A stretch of DNA of 30,412 bases from Bacteroidales bacterium (GTDB lineage: Bacteria > Bacteroidota > Bacteroidia > Bacteroidales > FEN-979): positions 1 to 30,412 of the forward strand of contig JAFGNY010000234.1 in the NCBI GenBank assembly GCA_016926765.1, read 5' to 3'. Of the stretch, positions 14,773-22,120 are shown piece after piece. A program made the position numbers and the translations under genes. The notes below the pieces were generated by a model, which searched no databases, was not told the origin of the DNA, and saw nothing but the letters and a program-made list of their open reading frames with translations. The stretch's first letter is position 1, and every line of letters starts with the position of its first letter.

Positions 14773-16071
14773 ATGTCTGAACACCCCTTCCGACGTTTTC
14801 CCACACGTGTGGTCCCCATTGGCAACTTGCCCATGGGAGGCTCTTATCCTATCCGGGTACAGTCGATGACCAACACCGACACACAGGATACTGAGGGAAC
14901 TGTAGCACAGGCAATCCGGATGATTGAAGCCGGATGTGAATATGTCCGGATCTCCGTACCGGGAATGAAAGATGTGGAAACCCTTCGGAAAATCAAGAAG
15001 GAGATCCGGGATGCCGGATTCACTGCCCCGTTGATTGCCGACGTCCATTTCAAACCGAAAATCGCTGAAATCGCTGCCACGATCGTGGAAAAGGTGAGGA
15101 TCAACCCTGGAAACTACGTTTCAGGGTCAAGGGTCAAGGTTCAAGGGTCAAGGATGAAGGGTCCTGCAGGGACGAGGCATGCCTTGTCCGAGGGCCAAGG
15201 GTCAAGGATGAGCGAAACGAAATCCGGCATCCGGCATCCGGAATCCGGCATCCAGCATCCGGCATCCGGCATCCGGAATCCGGCATCTGACCAGCATTAT
15301 TTCGACGAAATCTCCACCCGACTGACTCCTTTGCTTAAAATCTGTAAGGATCATGGGACAGCAATCCGCATCGGCGTAAACCACGGCTCGCTTTCCGAAC
15401 GAATCATGGATCGGTTTGGAGATACACCGGAGGGGATGGTAGAGTCGGCACTGGAGTTCGCCCGAATCTGTGAAGAGCACGGTTTCCGAAACCTGGTATT
15501 GTCGCTCAAATCCTCCAACACCCGCGTGATGATCCTTGCCAACCGTTTGCTTGTGGAACGAATGAAAGAAGAAAGCATGGATTATCCCTTGCACCTGGGT
15601 GTTACCGAAGCAGGCGCAGGGGAAGACGGGCGGTTGAAATCTGCCGTGGGGATCGGCAGCCTGCTGGCCGACGGGATCGGTGATACAATCCGGGTTTCGA
15701 TCACTGAAGACCCGGAACACGAGATCCCGGTTGCTTACGGAATCCTCCAGGCCACAGGTGTCAGGATCACTCGCACCGAATACATCTCCTGCCCCTCCTG
15801 TGCCCGGACTCTTTTCGATATCCAGAAATCGGTTCAAACGATCAAGGAACGAACCGGACATCTTACCGGATTAAAAATCGCCGTCATGGGTTGTATCGTG
15901 AATGGTCCGGGTGAAATGGCTGATGCACATTATGGATATGTGGGCGCCGGAAAAGGAAAAGTCAACCTTTACAAAGGGCAGACTTTGGTCAAGAAAAATG
16001 TGGATGAATCGGTTGCCGTGGAAGCCTTGATTCACCTGATCAAAGAAAACGGGGAGTGGATAGAACTTTAA
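14773..16071 (+). CDS. ispG: 4-hydroxy-3-methylbut-2-en-1-yl diphosphate synthase IspG, with a repeat-encoded insertion
   Basis: IspG makes HMBPP from MEcPP in the MEP isoprenoid pathway, using a [4Fe-4S] cluster. From the ATG at 14773 it has 432 residues. The TIM barrel opens with VPIGNLPMGGSYPIRVQSMTN, and the C-terminal cluster domain has Cys340 and Cys343 (CPSC), Cys374 (MGCIVNGPGE) and the fourth ligand Glu381. Residues 117-172 have no family counterpart and are encoded by heptamer arrays and a palindrome (15121-15290). They separate VRINPGNYV from YFDEISTRLTPLL, and both flanks align well. The protein lacks the extra middle domain of the large IspG found in many Bacteroidetes, passing straight from DPEHEIPVAYGIL to the cluster domain. 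Its stop overlaps the next gene's stop. Confidence 0.95.
   Translation: MSEHPFRRFPTRVVPIGNLPMGGSYPIRVQSMTNTDTQDTEGTVAQAIRMIEAGCEYVRISVPGMKDVETLRKIKKEIRDAGFTAPLIADVHFKPKIAEIAATIVEKVRINPGNYVSGSRVKVQGSRMKGPAGTRHALSEGQGSRMSETKSGIRHPESGIQHPASGIRNPASDQHYFDEISTRLTPLLKICKDHGTAIRIGVNHGSLSERIMDRFGDTPEGMVESALEFARICEEHGFRNLVLSLKSSNTRVMILANRLLVERMKEESMDYPLHLGVTEAGAGEDGRLKSAVGIGSLLADGIGDTIRVSITEDPEHEIPVAYGILQATGVRITRTEYISCPSCARTLFDIQKSVQTIKERTGHLTGLKIAVMGCIVNGPGEMADAHYGYVGAGKGKVNLYKGQTLVKKNVDESVAVEALIHLIKENGEWIEL
15121..15290. repeat. Composite repeat block inside ispG: GGGTCAA array, palindrome, ATCCGG array
   Basis: Three parts follow each other. Part one is GGGTCAA-type units at 15124, 15131, 15138, 15145, 15152 and 15159. 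A palindrome of the GAGGCATGCCTC family follows (15165-15189, core GGACGAGGCATGCCTTGTCC), then three more GGGTCAA-like units at 15192, 15199 and 15206. The last part is ten units of AATCCGG or CATCCGG in unbroken 7-base register from 15221 to 15290, with small variants (CATCCAG, CATCTGA). The block is read through in frame as residues 117-172. Confidence 0.95.
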
Positions 16072-18428
16072 GGTACAACTACTTTGCAGCATTCCCTTAA
16101 AATCCCTGACTGAAAACAAAGAAGGTAAATTCCCGGAAGCAGGTTGCTGATCCCGGGTGTCATACACCTATCCCATGAGATTTCATGAACTCCGCCAGAA
16201 AGAGGGAAAGAACCGGCTCCCTTTGTGATCTCTTTACCGGAGGATGAAAAGAGCATCCCACGATAAATTCCCGCCTTTATAGCAGTAAGAAATATCCGGC
16301 TGGTGGTGGTCAAGGGGTTGGGATATACGGCGAGATGAAACGCCCCACCATTCATAGGATTCATGTCCCTGATTCCTATTGAGGTCAGATTCACTCCCTG
16401 CATCCATTGAACCTGTGACAACTCTCCGTGACGGTCAGCCCCCGATCGGTCAAAAGCCGTATCCCCTGCTCCTTCATCAAATTTCCAGTACCCATGCAGT
16501 CCCTGCTGGTCGTCAGGAAGATTCATCTCCATCCACTCTTCAATTTCTGTCTCACTACGGATTGAATTCCAGATCCTGACTTCATCAATGCATCCCTGAA
16601 AGGCATGGTTTCCGGTTTTCATATTGCCGACAACAAACTCCCTTGTACTGTTTGACAGTACCGGGCCCATGGGAGATGTGATCATTTCCAGCGGCTGATC
16701 GACCCCATCCAGGTAAACGTGTGCTTCACTGGCAACCGTGTCGTATGACAGGGCAAGGTGTTGCCACTGATTCATCTTCACCGTTCCGCCCGGGGTAGAA
16801 AAGGTACTGACCACTCCTCCCGCATGTGCCATCATCACAACAAATGATGAATCCACGGGAAGGGTAGCCAAATCCTGGTTCAAATAAAAAGAGATCATGG
16901 TTTTATCTATGATTTTCCCTGCTCCTGAAGAACCAAATCCTGTTGGTTTGACCCAGGCTTCAATAGTAAAATTACCGGTCAGGTTCAGGGAAGAATCATT
17001 CTGACACTTCAGCCGGCTGTCGGAACCATTGAATTCTAGGGAACTTTCTCCGTCAAACACACGGATCTCCTCCTGCCTGATAATCGAATCCGTAATGGAA
17101 TCGCTGGTAACAATCAACTTTACCGGATAGTTACCAACCGTTTCAAAGAAATGTTCAGGATGCTGTTCCTGAGAATCAATGATGCCATCGTTGTTGAAAT
17201 CCCACTGCCAGGTATGGACCGGCGGTTTCGCATAGGTTTGGTCGGTAAACTGAACTTCAAGCGGCTGTTGTCCGGACTGGGGAGCCGATTTAAAGTCCGG
17301 GATCAAAAAGGTGTTGATGCTTTCCCACCATCTCAGTTCGTGGTCTCCAAAACAGGCTCCGAGGATATCGGGATCTCCGTCGAGATCCAGATCCGTCACA
17401 TATACCTGGATCATGTCATAAGCGTCATCGGTCACGATTCTCCCGGAAAAATTTCCTGCACCGTCGTTTTCCCAGAAGTTTACGATCCCTGTCTGCCAGG
17501 CAATGGATAAGATATCGGTGTCGCCATCCTGATCCAGATCGGCAATTTTCGACGCCCGGGCGCCGTTGTAATGATCCCTCAGCAAATGTTCTGTAAAACC
17601 GAAGGCTCCATCATTCTCATACCAGGCAACCAGATCGGTATTGTCGCAGGCTGTAACCACCAGATCCATATCTCCGTCGCTGTCAAAATCGGCCACCTGT
17701 ACCGAGTTGGCTGCAGGCAAACCCGTCACCAGAGGAATTTCGGTAAAATTCTCCGCTCCGTCGTTTTCAAACCAGATGACCTCGCCGGCTTTGGCGGTAG
17801 CCACGATATCCTGATCGCCATCCTGATCCAGGTCGGTGATGGTTGCCCAGTTCGTTTTCGTCCAATCCTCCTTGAGAACGATGACCGTAAAGTTTCCGTC
17901 ACCATTATTTTCTGCCCAGGCGATCCGGTTGTCGCCACAGGAAACCAGGATGAGGTCCTGATCGCTATCGCTGTCGATATCTCCTGAAAAGACAAAATCG
18001 GCGCTGCTCCAGGTGGTGTCGTTGATGATATGTTCAGTGAAGTTGCCCGATCCGTCATTGCTGAACCATGAGAACCGCCCCAGAGTTTTGGCCGTAGCGA
18101 CAATATCCCATGAATCGTTGTTGTCAATCTGAGCGGAAATCACCCCTTTGGCTGCAGTATATCCGGTAACGACAACATGTTCGATGAACTGAAAATCTTC
18201 TGCCTGTTCAAACCAGCTTACCTTGTGACCACTGTTGGCAGTAGCTACCAGGTCAATGTCACCGTCGGCATCAAAATCGGCTGCTGCAATACAGGTTGCT
18301 CCATGGAATTCCTCCAGGATAATATGCTCATCAAATAATGCCTGGGAAAAGAGGCCGGAAGTAATCAGGAGCAAGCCTGAGATCATCAGGCTCATTTTGG
18401 TAATTGTGTTCGTTGTAATGGGTTTCAT
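16068..18428 (-). CDS. Secreted FG-GAP/VCBS repeat protein with PKD, LamG and T9SS sorting domains
   Basis: A large surface or secreted protein of 786 residues, from the ATG at 18428; the frame is open 107 codons further up but that region has no signal or domain. The signal peptide ends near SGLFSQ (residue 29). Then come at least six FG-GAP-like repeats with calcium-type motifs (DFDADGDIDLVAT, DLDQDGDQDIVAT, DFDSDGDMDLVVT, DLDLDGDPDILGA), spanning about residues 45-375. A PKD domain (VQFTDQ...WQWDFNNDG), a LamG/concanavalin-like domain (SLEFNGSDSRL...FTIEAWVKP) and a type A sorting domain from VYPNPLTTTSRI follow. Binding of glycans or matrix is plausible; the ligand is unknown. Its stop overlaps the ispG stop by four bases. 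Confidence 0.92.
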   Translation of the reverse strand: MKPITTNTITKMSLMISGLLLITSGLFSQALFDEHIILEEFHGATCIAAADFDADGDIDLVATANSGHKVSWFEQAEDFQFIEHVVVTGYTAAKGVISAQIDNNDSWDIVATAKTLGRFSWFSNDGSGNFTEHIINDTTWSSADFVFSGDIDSDSDQDLILVSCGDNRIAWAENNGDGNFTVIVLKEDWTKTNWATITDLDQDGDQDIVATAKAGEVIWFENDGAENFTEIPLVTGLPAANSVQVADFDSDGDMDLVVTACDNTDLVAWYENDGAFGFTEHLLRDHYNGARASKIADLDQDGDTDILSIAWQTGIVNFWENDGAGNFSGRIVTDDAYDMIQVYVTDLDLDGDPDILGACFGDHELRWWESINTFLIPDFKSAPQSGQQPLEVQFTDQTYAKPPVHTWQWDFNNDGIIDSQEQHPEHFFETVGNYPVKLIVTSDSITDSIIRQEEIRVFDGESSLEFNGSDSRLKCQNDSSLNLTGNFTIEAWVKPTGFGSSGAGKIIDKTMISFYLNQDLATLPVDSSFVVMMAHAGGVVSTFSTPGGTVKMNQWQHLALSYDTVASEAHVYLDGVDQPLEMITSPMGPVLSNSTREFVVGNMKTGNHAFQGCIDEVRIWNSIRSETEIEEWMEMNLPDDQQGLHGYWKFDEGAGDTAFDRSGADRHGELSQVQWMQGVNLTSIGIRDMNPMNGGAFHLAVYPNPLTTTSRIFLTAIKAGIYRGMLFSSSGKEITKGAGSFPLSGGVHEISWDRCMTPGISNLLPGIYLLCFQSGILRECCKVVVP

Positions 18429-18444
18429 CAGTTTCCGTTTTTTA

Positions 18445-18452
18445 CAAAAGTA
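18445..18452 (-). promoter_or_regulatory. Possible -7 element for the FG-GAP protein gene
   Basis: On the minus strand this reads TACTTTTG, an exact TAnnTTTG match, 17 bases before the ATG at 18428. A run of T lies near the -33 position but no clean TTG. Transcription starting here would exclude the upstream open frame and supports the chosen start. Confidence 0.5.
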
Positions 18453-18606
18453 GTCCCGGTTTTCGTGAAAAAAGTCCGGACGGAACGGGAAGGACATCTT
18501 TCCCCCACCCCCAAGAGGTTGTCTCAAAACATCGAAACAGCCTCTTTTTTCTCCCCCTTCCCTTCTTGGGGAAAGCTTTCCAAGCCGATCAAACATCCTG
18601 CATTCC

Positions 18607-18634
18607 CAATCGTCCAATCGACAATCGACAATCA
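18607..18634. repeat. CAATCGA heptamer array overlapping the AraC-type gene stop
   Basis: CAATCGT plus one extra base at 18607, then CAATCGA at 18615 and 18622, then a diverged CAATCAG at 18629. The stop codon of the regulator (18632-18634) is inside the last unit. Confidence 0.7.
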
Positions 18635-19801
18635 GTTTGAAAACACTGCTCCATGTTCCGGCTGGTATTTCCGCCGGTATTCGACCGGGGTCATGGTAGT
18701 GGCTTTCCGGAAAGCGGTATAAAAGGCCGACTTGGAGTTGAATCCGCAATCGTACGCGATGGCGATTACTTTCAGGTGATTAAACCGGGAGTTATGCAGT
18801 AATTTCATTACCTCTTCGATACGATAGGTATTGATAAAATCATAGAAATTCTGGTGAAACTGCTCATTGATGACCTGGGAGAGTTTGTGGATGGTAGTGC
18901 TTAACCGGGAAGCCAGATCCTGCAGGTTGAGTTCGGGATCGAGGTAGAGCTTATCAGTTTTCATCAATCGTTTTAACTCCTGCAGGATCTTTTCGGTTTC
19001 CTGATCCTGAAGTCCTGATTTCTGGTATTTGAATTCCTTTTCGGGATGTGCGGAGAGGTTCCCTTCAAAACGGATATTGGAGATCGCCTCCAGGGTGTGT
19101 TCTGAAAAAATCCCCTGTTGCCGGTAACCGAAAACCCCCACCCCCATCAGAAACAGGATCAACACCACTACCGATATGATGTTGAGGACCGGCAGAACTG
19201 GCAGAAGTCCATAATCCATCAAATAGAGTAAACCGAGAGAAAAAAGAATATAGAACAGAAAGCCCCCTGACAGATAGAGCAACCAGTTAAGCTCTTTTTG
19301 TTTGCGGGAGGAAAAAAATCCGGGGATCCGTTTACGGTATCTGAGCACTGTCAGGAAAGTGACAACCAGGTAGACCGATACGCAGAATTCCCAGATGAGA
19401 TCAATGATGAGGCGGTAGATGAGGTGGTGGTTGGCAAAGATGAAAAAATTACCGGGTTTGGTATCCAGGAAAAGATAATGGACAAACGGGACCATCACTA
19501 CCGCCAGCGGGATCAGGTGAAACAACAATCTGAGCCGGAAAGGGCGATCCTTCCGGATGATGAATAGAGCATACAGATAAATGGCGGGGCCCAACAGGAC
19601 CCAGTATCCCAGATCGAGGCCTGTCAACCAGTTCGGCGCCGTGGCCAAACCAAAGCAAAACGTACGGTAAATCAGTTCGGCACCAACCAGGATGAAAAAG
19701 AGTCCCAGAAAGAGATCAGAAGGTTTTTTCGGTTGTTTGATCGCAATGAGGATCAGGAAAAGGACAACGAACGCCAGGCCGGTGAGGGGAATAGTTGCCA
19801 T
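18632..19801 (-). CDS. Membrane-bound AraC-family transcriptional regulator
   Basis: The 389-residue protein joins an N-terminal membrane region of about seven hydrophobic helices (residues 1-225) to a cytoplasmic linker and a C-terminal AraC-type helix-turn-helix domain (about residues 285-385). The latter has the pattern LQDLASRLSTTIHKLSQVINEQF, then IAYDCGFNSKSAFYTAFRKATTMTPVEYRR, which is the canonical second helix-turn-helix and end motif. Such regulators are frequent in Bacteroidetes and probably sense something in or at the membrane; the signal and targets are not visible. It starts two bases after the stop of a short T9SS-like ORF, so both are likely on one transcript. Its stop codon lies in a heptamer array. 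Confidence 0.9.
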   Translation of the reverse strand: MATIPLTGLAFVVLFLILIAIKQPKKPSDLFLGLFFILVGAELIYRTFCFGLATAPNWLTGLDLGYWVLLGPAIYLYALFIIRKDRPFRLRLLFHLIPLAVVMVPFVHYLFLDTKPGNFFIFANHHLIYRLIIDLIWEFCVSVYLVVTFLTVLRYRKRIPGFFSSRKQKELNWLLYLSGGFLFYILFSLGLLYLMDYGLLPVLPVLNIISVVVLILFLMGVGVFGYRQQGIFSEHTLEAISNIRFEGNLSAHPEKEFKYQKSGLQDQETEKILQELKRLMKTDKLYLDPELNLQDLASRLSTTIHKLSQVINEQFHQNFYDFINTYRIEEVMKLLHNSRFNHLKVIAIAYDCGFNSKSAFYTAFRKATTMTPVEYRRKYQPEHGAVFSN

Positions 19802-19803
19802 GG

Positions 19804-20253
19804 CTAATGAACGATCACTTTTTCTGTTGAAATCTGTCCATTCTTTCCGGATAAGCTGAAAATATAAACTCCGGGTTCCCAGTTGGAAGTTGAAAAATCG
19901 GTGGCAATTATCCCCCGGGAAATCTCTTTTTCCAATACAAATCCTCCCCGGAGATCATAAACTCGCACGTACTGATATTCCCGGGAATTCTGATATACCC
20001 CTGAGAAATCAAAGGTGATGTCAGAAGGATCTTCCCAATTAAAAATATGTATTGAAGGTGTTCCGTCTTTAACCCCTGCAAGGAAGATATACCTATCATC
20101 ATAATCCCCCAGTTCTAGTTTGTCCAATAACTGTGCGGAATCTCCGGTAATGCGATAAAGTAAAAGATCACTTTTCATTCCGCTGGAATTCTCTTTACAT
20201 AACAGGATAAACAAGGAATCATTCCCGGTAAGGTTAAAACCCTTCACGTTCAA
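19804..20253 (-). pseudogene. C-terminal remnant of a T9SS-sorted secreted protein
   Basis: The open frame of up to 149 residues has no ATG at its head; it follows a stop codon and could start only at TTG (20253) or GTG (20247). It has no signal peptide, yet its last 60 or so residues look like a T9SS sorting domain (YVRVYDLRGGFVLEKEI, then WEPGVYIFSLSGKNGQ and EKVIVH). A sorting domain without an export signal cannot work, so this is most simply the tail of a larger gene that has lost its 5' part. Alternatively it is a real short gene with an unusual start, since a -7-like element lies upstream and the regulator gene follows two bases later. Confidence 0.55.
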
Positions 20254-20289
20254 GTACTCTCATGCTTGAAGAATCCTGTTTTGTATTGA

Positions 20290-20297
20290 CAAATATA
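20290..20297 (-). promoter_or_regulatory. Possible -7 element upstream of the T9SS remnant and AraC-type regulator
   Basis: On the minus strand this reads TATATTTG, an exact TAnnTTTG match, 36 bases upstream of the TTG at 20253. No good -33 TTG is seen. If active it would drive the regulator through the remnant. Confidence 0.35.
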
Positions 20298-20373
20298 TTG
20301 AATCCCTGAATCCGGCTTCCATGCACATCTCATGAAATATACAAAGGGGGAACAAGTGTGGATAAAATGAGAC

Positions 20374-21429
20374 TTATTCTTTACCAACAACCACCCTGAC
20401 CGCCCCTGGAAGGATCTCATAGGTGAATGGCGTGTGCCCGAGTGATTCCCCGTCTGTTTCAAGGAAGATTTTCTGCGTTGAACGGATCCTGATGGTTTTT
20501 CCCTGGAATGTCTTGATAAACGGAAGGTCGATCAGCGTTCCATCGTACAGTTTCCTTGTGTGCCGTATGACCATCCATTTGGGTGCTTTCTTGATCAGGG
20601 TGACATCCAGGAGGCCGTCGTCGGCAATGGCAAACGGAAGTTGCATCATGCCTCCGCCGTTGTATTTACAGATTCCGACATTCATGGAAAAAACTTCTCC
20701 TTTGAATACCGTTTCGCTGTCCACCTCAATTACGGCATCCAGGAAGTTGTATTGAAACAGGCTGGCAAAGATAAACCAGAGATACGTAAGCGGGCCGCCA
20801 TGCCCTTTTTCCTTGAGGAGGTTGGTTTTTTTCGCTACCAAGGCATCATAAGCCATGCCGGCCACATTCATGAAGTAGCGTTCCTCTCTCTCCTGCTTGT
20901 GGTAGTAGGTTACTTTCCCGATATCCTGAATGAAGGTTTTTCTTTCTTTCAGCAGTTGGACGGCCCGATTGAAATCAAACGGGATGTTAAACATCCGGCA
21001 CCAGTCATTCCCCGTACCTACCGGGATCATCCCCAGGGTGATTTCCGAGACCGGGCAACTTTGCTGAAGAAAGACTCCATTGAGAGCCTCGTTCAGGGTT
21101 CCGTCGCCACCTACAACGGCAATTGACCGGTATCCCTTTTCTATCGCTTCCCGGGTCAGATGGATGGCGTGATTTTTATGTTTCGTATACTGATGCTGAT
21201 GATCAATCCCTTCATGCCTGATCATCTCCAGGATCTTCGGCCACTCTTTGGCTCCTTTTTTTACGCCCGCATTGGGATTCACGATCACCATCCACCGGGA
21301 GGGGGGAATGGGTAGAGACTCATCCATAGCTCGTTCCGATAAAAGATCCTGCAAGGTAATTAATAAATTCAAATCCGTTTCATCGATCTTTCTCAACCAT
21401 TGGTCTATTTCTGTTGATTGTTGCGCCAT
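20374..21429 (-). CDS. Diacylglycerol kinase-family lipid kinase
   Basis: Members of this family (DgkB, YegS and relatives) phosphorylate diacylglycerol or related lipids with ATP at the inner face of the membrane. The 351-residue protein carries the fold's signatures: NPNAG at residues 51-55, GGDGTLNEALNG from 107, and PVGTGNDWCR from 136, with the C-terminal beta-sandwich region (GGGMMQLPFAIADDGLLDV) and ETDGE near the end. It has about 45 residues in front of the catalytic domain (MAQQSTEIDQWLRKIDETD), longer than in typical bacterial members, and helical in character. The substrate cannot be told from sequence. It is divergent from the barrel gene at 21503. Confidence 0.9.
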   Translation of the reverse strand: MAQQSTEIDQWLRKIDETDLNLLITLQDLLSERAMDESLPIPPSRWMVIVNPNAGVKKGAKEWPKILEMIRHEGIDHQHQYTKHKNHAIHLTREAIEKGYRSIAVVGGDGTLNEALNGVFLQQSCPVSEITLGMIPVGTGNDWCRMFNIPFDFNRAVQLLKERKTFIQDIGKVTYYHKQEREERYFMNVAGMAYDALVAKKTNLLKEKGHGGPLTYLWFIFASLFQYNFLDAVIEVDSETVFKGEVFSMNVGICKYNGGGMMQLPFAIADDGLLDVTLIKKAPKWMVIRHTRKLYDGTLIDLPFIKTFQGKTIRIRSTQKIFLETDGESLGHTPFTYEILPGAVRVVVGKE

Positions 21430-21502
21430 GAAGCGGCCTGATCTGCTATGATGTCCTCAGTTGCGCAGGAATTTGTTGTATCTTTATCCAAATCTTTCCG
21501 CC

Positions 21503-22120
21503 ATGAAAAAAGTACTGATTCTCTTGGTTTCTATGGCTGTAACGCTCGGTAGTACAGCACAGGAAACATCCCGGCGATCCAGGACATTCAACTACTTCAA
21601 CCGGACAGAAGCCGGGATCTCTTTCGGAGTGGGTAACTTCAAGGCAGATGTTCTGAACGGGGTACAGAAAAGCCTTAAAAACAACGAGATGCCTATCTCA
21701 ATCCAGACCATCAACGGAATCGCATACCACGGCCGGATCGGACTGGGTCTCGGCATTGGGGTTGAATATTGGAAGGACGGACTCTTCTTTCCCCTCTTTG
21801 CTCACTTGCATTATGATCTCCGGCCGAAAGATAAGACCTTTTATGGACAGTTGAGCCTGGGTTCCGGCATCGGAACCCGCTACAGTACTACCTTTTTCCA
21901 GGAGGGGACCGGAGGGCTGATGGTCCAGGTGGGTGTAGGGTATAAGATGAAGGTATTCAAACGGCTGCGATTCTACTATGAGGTCTTTTACAAATATCAG
22001 GGTATCAGCTCGGCTTATGAAGACAAAATTGTTACTTCGGACACAACCATCGTTCGAAACGTTGACTATAAAGTACCTTTGAACTTCCTTGGTTTCAAGA
22101 TCGGGATCAGCTTCTATTAA
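21503..22120 (+). CDS. Outer-membrane beta-barrel protein
   Basis: The 205-residue protein starts MKKVLILLVSMAVTLGSTAQE, a clear signal peptide cut near TAQ. An open frame from a TTG at 21461 adds 14 residues but would spoil the signal. The mature part alternates short hydrophobic and polar strands rich in Gly, Tyr and Phe (GISFGVGNFKADV, IGLGLGIGVEYWKDGLFFPLFAHLHYDL, GYKMKVFKRLRFYYEVFYKYQG). It ends in FLGFKIGISFY, with an aromatic last residue as expected for outer-membrane barrels. The strand number fits about eight. Function is unknown. It overlaps the convergent O-antigen ligase-like gene by four bases. Confidence 0.8.
   Translation: MKKVLILLVSMAVTLGSTAQETSRRSRTFNYFNRTEAGISFGVGNFKADVLNGVQKSLKNNEMPISIQTINGIAYHGRIGLGLGIGVEYWKDGLFFPLFAHLHYDLRPKDKTFYGQLSLGSGIGTRYSTTFFQEGTGGLMVQVGVGYKMKVFKRLRFYYEVFYKYQGISSAYEDKIVTSDTTIVRNVDYKVPLNFLGFKIGISFY

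Noticed and set aside
15221..15290. CRISPR-like repeat array
   Set aside because: Units are only 7 bases and directly adjacent, without spacers; it lies inside ispG and no cas gene is in the window.
15202..15861. Long minus-strand open frame opposite ispG
   Set aside because: It mirrors the ispG coding sequence and repeat block, has no family resemblance and no upstream signals.
18429..18749. N-terminal extension of the FG-GAP protein
   Set aside because: The added residues have no domain or signal, and the -7-like element and signal peptide point to the ATG at 18428.
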